A DNA stretch of 64,000 nucleotides from Chrysomallon squamiferum (GCA_012295275.1 CM022673.1:26610761-26674760), one strand, 5' to 3'. Shown: positions 38,930 to 51,439, counted from the stretch's first letter. Translations and numbers: made by a program. The notes: generated from the letters alone by a model not told the origin.

Positions 38930-39560
38930 AGTGAATCATGAGTCAATTTAAAACAATTTAATCACCAAATTAACACACAAACAAACCATGCATGAGCTGT
39001 GCTTTCCTAAATGAATCGGAATGGATATGTAACATCAGGTTCATTAGACTGGGCAAACACAGGGCCTCATTTGAATTAATTTGACAACAAACGAGGGTTG
39101 TTGATATACACAACCTTGATAAAATCACTGGCAAAACAAGTTTAACTGTTGTCTTGTTTGAGCTTTGCCTTTGGACATTGTGTGCTGAACCCACATGGGT
39201 GGTTGGAGAAATGAAAACTTGCCTGTATGTCCAGCCCTGTGTTCTTTTACTCATTTATTGATCCCCGCAGACAGATTTTGTTTGACTGCGACAATAAATA
39301 AGTGCACAACTGCCTCAAGACCTTTTAAAGTTTTTTTTTTTTTTTTTTTTTCTTCTTCTGGTACGCATATACCGGAAATTTTTCTTCTTGTTTGCGTCTG
39401 GGACGGTTTCGGTGCAGACTTGAACCAATATTACCTCTTTGAGCTGTTTCGTGTTTGCCCTGTGCAGGTAATGCATGGCAGTGGGTGGTAATTGTGTGCG
39501 AGTTCACATCTGCACAAACACAGAGGTAGCTGGTTATGGGCTCTGAGCCATGGTGAAGTT
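38930..39560. other. High-complexity island
   Basis: Balanced sequence split by a T run at 39330-39351. Frames of up to 98 codons show no recognisable domain or splice pair. Candidate conserved non-coding element or noncoding transcript. Confidence 0.35.
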
Positions 39561-39789
39561 ATCCTCAGCTATGAAGTTACTTCCCTTTGGATAAAAAAAA
39601 AAAAAAAAAAGATAAAGAATGTTTTGGTTTTATAATGTCATTCAAACTGCATACATTTCATAACCTCGGTCTGTTGTTGGAGACAGTTTTAAAATGTCGG
39701 TTTAAAAATGTGTGTCCCAGGAGAGTCAACACAAATCTCTTCTTTCAGTCCTAAATGGCAAAGCTGTCTTGTACATTTTCTTTTCTTGA

Positions 39790-39850
<61 letters not shown>

Positions 39851-40045
39851 TACATACATACATACATACATACATACATACATACATACATACAAACATA
39901 CATAGATATATATATACATACATACATATATAACTACATACATACATATATAACTACATACATACATACATTCACATATATACATATTACATACATACAT
40001 CCATACATACATACAAACACAATCACAAACACAAACACATATGTA
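39790..40045. repeat. (CA)n(CATA)n compound microsatellite
   Basis: About 28 CA units, then about 14 CATA units, then a decayed mix of TATA, CATA and ACAAAC. Frames on both strands are artefacts. Confidence 0.95.
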
Positions 40046-40189
40046 AGTTTGTGATTATCTATGTCTGTATATATGTTTAATTAAATGTGTATGTACGCTG
40101 TTTATTTGTTAACATACAGTTTGCACTGTATCACTCCCAAAACAAAATTAAGTCTGTAACAAAAACATTTTTCAAAATTAATCACTGAA

Positions 40190-40605
40190 TCTTCATCACA
40201 TTCCACTGACAAAATCAACTTCGCAGAAAAATGATGACACTTGCAAACAAACACGCAGAAATCAGACTGCAACCGAACGTGGTAATAACTTGAAAGTTTA
40301 GTTTTCCTCCCAGTCTGGAGACAAGAACTTGGCGAGGCAGAGGTTTGAAGAGGCTCATTACTTGTCTTGTCAGTCTCGTATCAGTGACTTAATCACAGAA
40401 CGCACTCTGCCCAGGTCTACATGTCACACAGTGCCTGGGATGTGCAGCTAGCACCATCAAGCAATTAGCGAGTGAGGAGAGAGTTTCTTACTCGGCTAAG
40501 CGGAATCACTGATCAGGCATTCGTAGAACCAGCCTCTCTCTCGGGTGTCAAGTTGGCAGACTCTTTCACTCAGTGTTGCTCGACTTGAAGTTAAACTGGG
40601 CTTAA
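40190..40605. other. Most GC-rich non-coding island of the window
   Basis: About 400 bases near balanced base composition with CpGs, between a decayed microsatellite and a (TTTA)n/(ATT)n tract. Stops occur in all six frames. It includes the homeodomain-type string AGCAATTAGCGAGT (40457-40470) and TGACTTAATCAC (40385-40396). Its composition and sharp borders make it a leading candidate enhancer or conserved non-coding element. Confidence 0.4.
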
Positions 40606-40639
40606 AATTAGAGTAATCTTTCTTTTTATTTTTAAATTT

Positions 40640-40706
40640 GTTTTTAATTATTTATTTGTTTGTTTATTTATTTATTTATTTATTTATTATTTTATTATTA
40701 TTATTA

Positions 40707-40784
<78 letters not shown>

Positions 40785-40785
40785 A
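40640..40785. repeat. (TTTA)n and (ATT)n microsatellites
   Basis: TTTG/TTTA repeats lead into about 100 bases of ATT repeats. Directly readable. Confidence 0.95.
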
Positions 40786-41539
40786 CTAGTGCTACTGTTG
40801 TTATTATTATGATATTTTTTTGACATCTGTAAGAAGCAAAGATAATGTATAATCATATAAAACATTTTTTTTTTTTATATGGATTAAGTAACCAGTGGTT
40901 TTATATTCAGTTATATAATAATGATATATAATAAATATGATGATTTTATAATAATCATAGTTATCTAATAAACAAGTTTCATAATGAATCTTTAAACAAT
41001 TATTTGCCATGAATTATGTAATAAAAATAATCATGTTACATTTTATAATCAATACTGAGACTACTCTGACTAACATAATTATTTCATAATGAATTATTAC
41101 ACACCTCCCCCCCCCTACCCAAGAATAAAAATTATATTCTATACTGTAACAAACATTTTGTATATGTTATTTTAACAAATTATACAGTTTTGTTCTGCTG
41201 GTAGTTAGTGTTGTGAATCCTTTGTTAAAAATATATTAAATTTTTTATTTTTTTATTTTATTAACATCTGTTGACAGAAACTTTTTATCAGATTTTATTC
41301 AGAATATGTTAGCTCAAATCAGAATTCCTTTGGGTGGTCATATCTAACTAGCCTGTGGTCAGTATTTTCAGTTAACTGTGTGTTGGATATTATTTAATAT
41401 ATAGAGTTGCTTTTATTTGTTTTCTTTATTATAAATGTTTATATATATATATATATATAACAAAAGTTAAGATTTATTAAAATATGGATTATAACTTGAA
41501 TTTCCAGGACATTGATTTTCTTAATACATGTTAAAATAT

Positions 41540-41840
41540 AGATAATATGGGTAGAGTTATCTTAAATGTAGATATAATTATGTGTCTGGTTTAAATAGAT
41601 AAATATACATACAAACAGAAATGTTGTGGTACAAACTTATCCTAAATGTAGGTTGTGTAAACATATAAATAGAAATTTATGCATAAATCAACTGCTAATG
41701 AATACAGTAACATAAACTTATATTACAAGGGAATTGATTTTGTCGGTGAAAATTAAAACAACATAACAAATATAGCGAGTTAACCTAAATGTGGACGTAG
41801 CTGTTGTCAAGCTGATAAAGTGGCTGATGTGGACACACAT
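41540..41840 (+). repeat. Degenerate repeat, three recognisable units
   Basis: Blocks GTTATCTTAAATGTAGATAT (near 41557), CTTATCCTAAATGTAGGTTG (near 41637) and GTTAACCTAAATGTGGACGT (near 41780) are related and in the same orientation, with ATAAATA-type sequence between them. Confidence 0.6.
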
Positions 41841-42137
41841 GGGCCATTCACACAGCTGTGTCTCAGGTAGGCAGATTTGTGTTTATCTTCAGGGAATAGA
41901 AAATTTTACTTTAAACGATTTCGTTCCAGGCCACGTTATTAAATGTTTATTGTCTCTTTGCTGATTTGTAACACACACTTACATTATTAACTGTTATTAT
42001 CTGAAAGGACACGACACTACTGTGATCTTATTTGTGTATCTTCTTTTGTCTTTTTCTAGTTGCTCAAAAGAGAGAGTGTGATTTTTTGTGTCTGTAGATG
42101 TATATGTGTAAAAAAAAAGAAAAAAAGAACCCAGTTA

Positions 42138-42412
42138 TTATTCATAGACATTCCGTTTGTAAGTAAGATTTTTGATAAATATATTTTTTTTTTACAGCTG
42201 TTAGTGTGTGCATTTTTAATGTGTGTGTATGTTTGTTAATCTGAAATATTTTATTAATGATATATGTGGAAAGAAAACTTGTTATTCATAGACATTCCAA
42301 AAAAAATAACAAAGATTTTGATGAATATATATTTTTTTCAAAGCTGTTAGTTTGTGCATTCTTAATGTGTGGGTATGTTTCTTAAACTGAAGTGAAGTAT
42401 TTTAATAATGAT
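42138..42412 (+). repeat. Tandem duplication, 144-bp period
   Basis: 42138-42262 and 42282-42412 both start TTATTCATAGACATTCC and continue with AAGATTTT(T)GATRAATATAT, AGCTGTTAGTKTGTGCATT, TTAATGTGTG and TTTTAWTAATGATA. Identity is high, so the duplication is fairly recent. Confidence 0.9.
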
Positions 42413-42716
42413 AATTAACTCTGTCACTGTGATTGTGAATTCTGACAAAAGAACATTATTTTTGTCATGTAGCTTAGAGACATTGTTTTTAAGGTGTCAG
42501 CGACAACAATAAAAATCAATGAATTGTGTATTGTGTTAATTTTGATGGCATATTACAAAGTAGCTAATTGAATTTTGTTTTCATGAACTAAGACAATGAA
42601 GTTTAAATCAATATGTAGCTGAATGTTGCCTGGTGCTGATCAGTTCAACAGTGTGAACATAAATGATAACCTGTCTGAAATGAATTTTATACTGGCATTA
42701 TTTTCAAATAATTTAT

Positions 42717-42835
42717 TATTTTAAGATAATTTTTTATGTGTTTATTTAATTTTAACAAAGATTTTAAATTATAAATTATAAAAAATCTTTGTAAAATAAA
42801 AAATATTGTTAATATTATTTTTTTATCTTAAAATA
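42717..42835. repeat. Long nested imperfect hairpin
   Basis: The outer arms TATTTTAAGATAA (42717-42729) and TTATCTTAAAATA (42823-42835) are exact reverse complements. An inner pair, ACAAAGATTTT and AAAATCTTTGT (about 42756-42792), is also exact. The AT-rich DNA between pairs partly. It could be a small fold-back (MITE-like) element or a processed hairpin RNA. Confidence 0.75.
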
Positions 42836-42949
42836 CATTTTAAATATTTTTTCTTTGAAACTTATTTAAGTTTATATTAATTAATACCATAATTTTCAAG
42901 TTGGAAAACTTTCCATTCCTGTCTTGTAAAAAAGCAACAACTATTATAA

Positions 42950-43220
42950 ACTAAACTCTGAGAAACAGAGCAGCACCTACCTTATCGTTTCATACACCCT
43001 TCCTAATTATACATAGGTTTAACGAGAATCCGATTCATTCGGAATAACTGATCATGTGACTGACCTGCAGTGCTTAAAGTCTGTTCTCTGTCACCACTGT
43101 ATGACACTCCCCAGTGACCGGCAGATATTGATCTTTAATTATGACCAGCAGATTTGCTCTGTGTTGTCATTAATAGAGTCAATTATTTCAAATGCTGCTT
43201 GTTGTCCCGCTGCTAAAAGA
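42950..43220. other. High-complexity island
   Basis: Balanced sequence with stops in all frames, including GAATCCGATTCATTCGGAAT (43025-43044) and GATCTTTAATTATGACC. It abuts the minisatellite on its right. Candidate conserved non-coding element. Confidence 0.35.
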
Positions 43221-43239
43221 TAAACCATGTAGTTCTGCC

Positions 43240-44140
43240 GTTGAAAGGTATGTCATGATGTTTTGCTTCTGAAAAAATGTACCATACTGCTCTGCTACTG
43301 AGAAATATATCATACTGTTTTTCTATCATACTGTTCTGCAACTGACAGATATATCATACTGCTTTTTCTATCAAATGTATCCTAGTGTTTTTCAACTGAC
43401 AGATATATCATACTGTTTTTTTTTCATATATCATACTGTTCTGCAACTGACAGATATATCATACTGTTTTACTACTGACAGATATATCATACTGTTCTGC
43501 AACTGACAGATATATCATACTGTTTTACTACTGACAGATATATCATACTGTTTTGCAACTGACAGATATATCATACTGTTCTGCAACTGACAGATATATC
43601 ATACTGTTTTACTACTGACAGATATATCATACTGTTTTGCAACTGACAGATACAGATATAGTTTTTCATACTGATTTTACTACTGACAGATATATCATAC
43701 TGTTCTGACAGATATATCATACAACTGACAGATATATCATACTGTTCTGCAACTGACAGATATATCATACTGTTTTTCTACTGACAGATATATCATATTG
43801 TTCTGCAACTGACAGATATATCACACTGTTTTTCTACTGACAGATATATCATACTGTTTTTCTACTGACAGATATATCATACTGTTCTGCAACTGACAGA
43901 TATATCATACTGTTCTGCTGCTAAAATATATCATACTGTTCTGCTAATGGTAATTTATATATATACTGATATGTTATTTTGTTCTACCATTAAAGGATAT
44001 ATCATTCTGTTCTGCTAAAAGATATATATTTTTGTTCTACTACTAAAGGTTATGTTATGCTGTTTTGTTACTAAAACATACATCATGCAGTTCTGCTACT
44101 AAAAGTTGTATCACTTCGTTCTACTAAAAGATATATGATG
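43240..44140 (+). repeat. 28-bp minisatellite with alternating subtypes
   Basis: The core at 43395-43920 is made of 28-bp units sharing CTGACAGATATATCATACTG and ending in either TTCTGCAA or TTTTACTA/TTTTTCTA. The two endings often alternate, giving a 56-bp higher-order period. Both edges (43240-43390 and 43920-44140) are much more degenerate. The 65-codon minus-strand frame is an artefact. Confidence 0.95.
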
Positions 44141-44989
44141 CTTTTCACAGGATTAATTCTGATGTCCTCTCTGCAGATAATTGAGAAATGTCTGGGTTCT
44201 TTTTTTTATATACAAAACTGATGAAAAGTAATTTGTTGCAGTCGACAGAATAGAAATAACATGGAGCTCATTACTTTGTGGATGATAAAGTGTCTTCCCA
44301 TTACCTATCACATTTTATCATTTTTTCATTTATTCAGGACCTTTCTAGGTTTATCTAAGGCAGTGGTGTATAGTTTGCTTTCTGCAGAAAGGATCCCCCA
44401 TGCTTATAATTCGAAATAGTAGCTTAAATGGTTAAAATTTGAAATATGAGTAAATTACACACATTGAAAAAGAAAAAAGCAGATAAAACAAAAGCAAATA
44501 AAAAAAACACTAAACAAATTTTAGTGGAATTTTTTGAAATTGAACAGGAAAAAATTAACATCATTTAATACAAAAATGTTTAAAAATCTTATTAATTGTT
44601 CATTCATTCATTCATTCATTCGCTACCCTCCAATACAAACACTGTTTATTGTACGTATAAAAATAAATCTTTAAATATCTCTTTCTTCTGCTTACTTTTT
44701 TTAAAATTAAAATCATACAACATTATTATTATTATTATTATTATTATTTTAATTTTTTTCATATTTTGTTTATGTTACAGTGTCCAGCCCTTTTCATACT
44801 GTTAAAAAGTGTTCATGACATCTCTTACACTAAAACTGCCAGATAAGGCTTTGATTCAGTTGACGTATTGATTCAGGGATTTTTCTGTTGCTACTTTCAA
44901 CGTGGCACATCGCTTAGCTGCTAGAGGTATTGCATGCAGTTGTTAATGTCTTGGTAGGTATTTTCTCTATTGTTCTTTCCCCATGCTTT

Positions 44990-46790
44990 GTTTAGTTTTT
45001 CTAATTTAGGTTATTTTTTTTTTTTTTTTCAGTAGTTAAAGCTAATTGTTGTTACGAGAAGAAATGTCATTGAAATACGTTTTATGAGAAATTTTAAACT
45101 TTTAAGTTGTTTAAGCTGTTTACTTAATGACAAAGGTATTCGTAGAAGCTGGTTTGCTTCGATAAATTTTGTAATTTGTGTTATTTTTCTTAGGGTTTTT
45201 CTTGTTATTACTAATAAATAGTTGGGAATTTTTATGTTAGAAATATTATAGAAAATAATATATGAAGTTTTAAATTTGTAGTTAATTACACCTTACTTCA
45301 TTAATACACATATTTATGAAGACAAGATTATTAAACTTAGTTTTCTAATTTAGCATGTTGTTTTTCATATTATTAGTAAAAACAGATAAAAACTGCAGTA
45401 GAAATAATGCTGAAATTTGTATGATACAAAGGTTTAAACTTACTGGCTACTTTCATGATGTTTTTCATTGTGGAAACAAGATTACTGAATTTACTTTTCA
45501 AATTTAGATTGTTGTTTTCTGTATTACTAGTAAAAACTTAGACTTGCTACAGTAGAAATAATTCTGAAATCTGTGTAACATGTCATTTTTACCTTGTTTT
45601 TGTTTACTTCATGTACAATTAAATGATACCTGTGCACTTGAAGAATCAGATGTAATAGATTTGTTTGTAAAATGTTTATTATTTTTTGGATTCAAATTTT
45701 TTTTTTTTTCACACTTGTTGATGAAATGCAAGAAGTTTTAATCTTGTAGTTGTTGATAATATTTGTTCAGCTAGTCTTAACTTTTGTTTGATAAAACAAA
45801 GTATAATTTATCTCTTTCTTTTTTTTTTCACTTATTATTACTGTAACTGAACTGTAACTGAACTGTCCAGTTTTTAGAAGTCTTTTATTTATTATAGTTT
45901 TTAATTCAGGGAATTTTTGATTCGTATATTTTTAAATTATTATTAGAGAAAGTTTTGCAATAAAATGTTTTATTTATATGTGTTAAAAGAAGTTTTAGAC
46001 TCGTTGTTCATAATGCTTGTTTATAGGTAGTTAATTTTTTTTCTCTTTATTATAGTGTGTCATGAATATAATTTAGAGATTTGCATAAAGAGTTTCTTAT
46101 TATTACTAAAGTAGTTATGGCAGAAATGTGTGAGAAATAATCTGTTATACAAACATGTAGTCTTATACATTAAAGACCTGCACACTTGGCTATACAAGCA
46201 TGATGGATTCAGGTTTTTTTCTTTTTTCTTATTATCTAATTTTTCTTCTTCTTTTTTTTTTTTTTTTTCTTATTAGTAATTGCTAGTAAAGATATAGTCA
46301 TTAAGAATGTAAGACAAAAAAAAAAAAGAAAAAATTAAAAAAATAATTTCAATTTGCAGTTATTTATGCTTTTTACTGAGCTAGTCTTTCACAACACATT
46401 TGTGCAAGAAGCAACATTAATGAATTTTGTTTTGTAATTTAAATTTTTTGTGTTTTTTTTTTCCTTATTACCTGTTTTAACAGTAGAAATCTTACTGGAA
46501 GTTATTTTTGTTTTTTTTAAAACTTTTAATTGACTTTACTTCAAGCCACATGTAACTGTAGGAGTAAATGTAATGTGATTTTAGTCCTCTAATTGTTTTT
46601 TTTTTACTAGTTGATTGCTTTTACACGAAGAAATTATTCACAAGACAGGTATATCACCAAGTTTTAAACTCTTTAATGTACGTAGTCTTTCATGACACTG
46701 TACTTGTTGGAGCAGTTTTTTTATGGGCTGCATTGTATGAAGTTCTTACACTGTATGTTGTGTAAATGTCATAAAAATCTTATTTATTGG
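44990..46790 (+). repeat. Ancient degenerate tandem array
   Basis: Related blocks recur in the same order: TATTACTAGTAAAAAC then CAGTAGAAATAATKCTGAAA, and GAAGTTTTAAACTTGTAGTT-like strings near 45264, 45733 and 45991. The clearest pair starts near 45343 and 45500. Spacing is irregular and identity low, so the array is old. No coding frame. Confidence 0.5.
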
Positions 46791-47099
46791 CTGACTACAT
46801 AGAAGTGCTTAACCTGCCACTGAAAGGAAAAATAAATATTGAAAAAAAAAAAAACAACAAAAAAACACAGAAATGTATTGACATTTTGTAAGTAAATAAC
46901 TTCACCTGCTGTACATAGGATTTGTAATAAATTATATAATTTCATTTTCCTTGCTTTAAAAAAAATATATATATATATCAGTGAAAATTATTGTATTTTT
47001 TAAATTGTTTATAAAAATAGCTATAACTTCAGAATGGATGTTTACATATTAAACAAGATTTAAATGAAGCATAGATGCATTTGGACGTGATATAAAATA

Positions 47100-47830
47100 A
47101 CATTATTGATTAAATTTGTAGTCGGATGTGAATTTATTAAAATTCGGGTTATTTCTGTACTCATTTTGCTTTATTAATAAATGTGTCAGTCACCAAGACA
47201 ATGTTCCCCAGTTTATCCTTCGGATATGTATTAATGATTTCACACATAAAAATCTATGTCGTTTCCATTGTTTAGAAATTGATGCATTTGGCAACAGATT
47301 GTTTATATTTGAACCTGCTGGGGCTTTACTTACACCCAATAAAAGAAGACAGATGTTTAATGATGGAGCAGTGTAAATCCAATCATATATTTGTTAATAA
47401 CAGCCGCCAGGAATCGGTTCCCAGAGGCACCGAGAACACTAAAATTCCTTACAGCCTGCAGCTCTTTCATGTTTATAACTGGAATTACTGGAACGTTGTC
47501 CCGTGTAGATTGTCACTGAAAGCAAACTAGGGTATTAATTTGAAAAGCAAGACCTGTGTTCAAGTGATGTATTTTGCTGTTAAAAATGTGTCTCCAGAAG
47601 GACTGAAATGCCACGGTTCTATTTCGGGCATCACTTTATTGTCTGAAAGGCATTTCTGTCTCTGATGCTGCAGTTTTGTCCAAAAAGATGAAACCACGTA
47701 AAGATGGCTGCTACCCTTTTGTGGTGAATAACAAATCCAATCTTATTTGTGTTAGAATCATGTTACATAGTCTCTGTTTTGTCGACCAGAAGGAGATGAG
47801 AAAGTGGTGGTCATTTCCATGAAAGATTTC
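47100..47830. other. Longest high-complexity island
   Basis: About 700 bases without microsatellites. Overlapping frames at 47128-47376 and 47279-47530 reach 82-83 codons but have no recognised domain or clear splice sites. CpGs cluster at 47400-47515. Candidate conserved non-coding element or exon of a noncoding RNA. Confidence 0.35.
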
Positions 47831-48844
47831 ATTATCTTGTCCCTGTATAAATATATTCAGAACACAAGTTATCTTACAGCACAAAATCGGTTAAAGAATT
47901 CTCAGGGAGAGAAAATGTGTGCATACTCTCTTCATTATTCGTTCCCTTTTCATGATGAGGCTTAAGATGAATTTAATTAGAAATCTCCATCAAGAACAAT
48001 AAATAAAGAATAAAGAAAAGAAAAGAAAAAAAAAGAGATAAAAAGAAAAAGAATATCTCTTTATAACAAATTGAAAAACACCTCTGTAGCTAAGCTTTTT
48101 CTCAAATCCCTGGTTGTGACCCACAAGTGGCAGATAAGATAATGTCCAAGGGTCATCATTTCTCAGTTTTCAAGAGGGAAATCAAATCAGATATCACAAC
48201 TGAAAATGTTTTTCTTTACTGTTTTCTCACCTGTAAAAACATCTACATACAAGCTATTGTTTGATTTTTTCATATAGCCCTAAATACATTTTTTTTTTTG
48301 GTTATAAATATTTAATAAAAATAAATTGAACACTGTCTGGTATGAAGTGATATACTGTTTTTACACTCCTCTTTAATGACTTACATATAAAAGAAAAATG
48401 GTCTTCAAAGAACTTGGCAACAAAATAATCAAATAATAATTATAAAATGAAACCTTTGAAAATCAGAGGTTAAAAAAAGTTTTTATGGCGACTTTTGTTT
48501 TTCCTTTTTTCATTAGGATGTTTTGATTCTTATTGCTTAATTATTTGTTATATACTCCTTCAAGAGTTAATATTTTTATCTTTAAATAAGTCTGTGAACT
48601 CAAACAAAACCAGCGTCTGACTTTTGCCATCTTTTCTGTCTCACATGATAATTATTTTATCAGTCATTTTGATTTTGATTTCATTTGAAAGATGATATAA
48701 ATTTTTATTTTGCATTTTTATGTTCCTCTTTTTTTCCGATAGTTTAATATGTATGGCTTTATAAATTTAATTCCAGAAATTTAATTTTGTTAATAACACA
48801 TTTTTTTTTTTTTTTTTTTATCTATGTTTAATTTATTTATTCTT

Positions 48845-48854
48845 TTATTATTAC

Positions 48855-48903
<49 letters not shown>

Positions 48904-48905
48904 TT
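48845..48905. repeat. (ATT)n microsatellite
   Basis: About 18 ATT units after a poly-T run (48801-48820). Confidence 0.95.
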
Positions 48906-49000
48906 TAATGTTGTATGTCAAACACAGATCAATTTTCAAAGTCTGTAATAGAGAAATGATATCCTTTGATTAAAAACTTTAGTTTCACTGTAATTATATT

Positions 49001-49533
49001 TTATGATAAATATTATGACTTTTAAATTAACTTACTAATTACATGCAAATTAGATTTAAGTATTTTATTGCAGAAATATACAAACTGCTGACAAGATTAA
49101 CCTTTACTCGTGAAACTGAATGTTCACAGAAGTTATTCCATTTAAAATTAATATTGTTAATAAACATGAAAGCAAAATTTGTGTCTAGAAATTTGTGTCT
49201 AGTAGCCACATGTAGTCAAATAAAACTTTCTGTTTTTCATCATTAATCAATAACAGGTGACGAATGTTTGGGTTTGTAATATCCTATTTTTAGAGATATG
49301 ACAAAAACAGTCCCTCGATTATTAATTTAATTGTATTTTGTATTCTTTGTATCGCCAAGTTTTATGATGAATGTTACGACATTTAAATTGATATTTTAAT
49401 TATCTACAAATTAAATTTTCAGTATTTTAGTGCAGAAATATACAGCCAGATGACAAGATTAACATTTACTTGTCAGACTGAACGTTAATGGAAGATATTT
49501 TGTTTGAAACTGATACTGTTATTAAACATAAAA
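49001..49533 (+). repeat. Tandem duplication, 361-bp period
   Basis: 49001-49180 and 49362-49533 share TTATGATRAATRTTAYGAC, GTATTTTAKTGCAGAAATAT, GACAAGATTAACMTTTACT and TATTAAACATRAA in the same order and spacing. The sequence between the copies is probably the remainder of the first unit. Confidence 0.85.
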
Positions 49534-50635
49534 TTGAATTTTAATCTCATATTTATTACTTTTAGTATTATTTAATTTCTTCATGAGACATCAAACGATT
49601 CCGTCATACACTTTTATTTTAATTTCTATCAACATTCAATTTGATGAATTATAAAAAAAAAAAAAAATAAAAAAGCAGTTTTAGCTAACAGCATTTACAG
49701 TAATTTATTTTTATACCAGACAGGTTATTACATTATTTATGAATTCTGGGACTCTCGCAGTTATTTGTTTTAATACATTTAGTACGAAGAACAACTTGTT
49801 AGTTTTTGTCGAATTCCCACAAGGCTGGGACAGATTACACAGATGTCTAGACATTTAAAAAAATAATAATAATAACTTGCTACAAGACACATGTCTTCAT
49901 GTTAGAAGTGAAAAAAACAACTAAATTTCAGTACTTTGATCTTGGATATAATTAAAAAAAATTTACTTTATTTATACATACATACATACATACTTTTTAT
50001 AACTGTCACTAAAGACTACAAGGTAGGTAAAATGTAAAAAGTGCACACACACAGAGATAGATATGTCTGTTTGAATGTGTGTGTGTGTGTGTGTAGGTAT
50101 ATAAATATATATGAAATTTTATTTTGTACCTTGTTATTTAAGATCCAATGTCTGTTTTAGTACTAAATTAGGCTATTTTAGTTTTTGATAGGTTCTTGTA
50201 TTTTAATTCATAGCCAGTACTGTACTAATACAAATGAGTTATGTGTTCTTTTCTTTTCTTCTGACTGTTTGGGTTTTGTTTTTGTTTTTCATTTTATTTA
50301 TTTCTTTCAATGAATCTTGTCTTGTGTCTGAAGTTATATATATGCATCTTGATGAATAACGATTCTTTACTCTGTATTCTATTGAAGTTTATTGTTATTT
50401 ATTGGCCTAAGACAAGAATAAATTAGATTAAAAATCAAACTGAGAAACTATATTATTTGCAAGACAGTTTATTGGAATGCCTTTGATACAACTGCTTGTC
50501 AACCAAATTTTTATTTTTTTTATTTTTTTATTTATCTTTAACTGGTTTTTATTTTATAAAGAATTCATACCCAGAGGACTTTTGGTTGGATGTTTTTTCA
50601 TTTATTTATTTTAATTTTTTTTTTTTTTTACCTCT

Positions 50636-51122
50636 CGGTGAAATATGAGATATTGTTTAGCAATAATACTTGAAAATCTCAGAAAATAATTGCCGTGGTT
50701 GTCTGTTGTTTGACATTTAACTATTTTTCACTTTGTATAAAACTCATTGCCAGTGAATGTTGCTGTGTTTTTGGAGAAAAAAATTTCATTGAAATATGAG
50801 TTTTCTTGTTTAGGAACAAGACTAGAAAATCTCAGAAAGAATTGCCTAGCTGTATCGGTCCATTATTTGAAATTTAATTGTTTTTCACTTTGTGTAAAAC
50901 TTGTTCCCAGTGAATGTGGTTTTTGTCATTGAAATATGGTTTTGTCATTGTAAAAATATGAGTTTCCTTGTTTAGGAACAATACTAGAAAACCTCAGAAA
51001 GAATTGCCATTAGTTGAAGCTGTAAAACTCAGAAAGAACTAGCTACATTAGTTGAAGTTTAATCGGTGCATTAGTTGAAGTTTAACTATTTTTCACTTTG
51101 TGTAAAACTCATTCCCAGCCAA
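50636..51122 (+). repeat. Tandem triplication, about 150-bp unit
   Basis: Three units each carry GAAATATGAG, CTAGAAAATCTCAGAAAGAA-like sequence, ATTTAACTATTTTTCACTTT and GTGTAAAACTCATTCCCAGY (ends near 50755, 50913 and 51119). A more decayed fourth copy may end near 50580. The array stops exactly where the island at 51120 begins. The small frame at 50747-50932 lies within it and is not a gene. Confidence 0.85.
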
Positions 51123-51430
51123 TTTGACTGTCTCCCTCCCCACCTCGAAGATGAAGCAGCACTCTAACTAATTGCGCTGATTGATGCAGAATCGCTCTGG
51201 CTGCGAGATTTGGGGAAGATCATTGAAGTGGCAGTTGTTTTTAAGTCCCTCTTCCTCTGTCTTTACACAAGTGATCGATCACCAGACTTATAGACACTAC
51301 AGAGAGTTTTTATTGAAAACTCATCATGACCCGCACCCATTTCCTGATGATAAATTGAAAGTTACTGCAAGCTGTCTTAAAATTAATGCTTTCTGATTCC
51401 AATTTCCTATTATTGTTTGGTCTGTTTCGG
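51123..51430. other. High-complexity island with PBX/HOX-type site
   Basis: Balanced block with CpGs directly after the tandem triplication. It contains CTGATTGATGC (51177-51187), which fits the PBX/HOX consensus TGATNNAT. A 71-codon frame (51181-51396) has no recognised domain. Candidate enhancer. Confidence 0.4.
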
Positions 51431-51439
51431 TTATTAATG

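Noticed and set aside
43571-43768. 65-codon minus-strand frame with repeated ISVS and QYD strings
   Set aside because: It is the 28-bp minisatellite read in the reverse direction; no independent coding signal.
43240-44140. Regularly spaced repeats considered as a CRISPR array
   Set aside because: Units are contiguous without unique spacers, and the window is eukaryotic.
47128-47530. Two overlapping 82-83 codon frames as a small gene
   Set aside because: No recognised domain and no convincing splice or start context; treated as part of a non-coding island.
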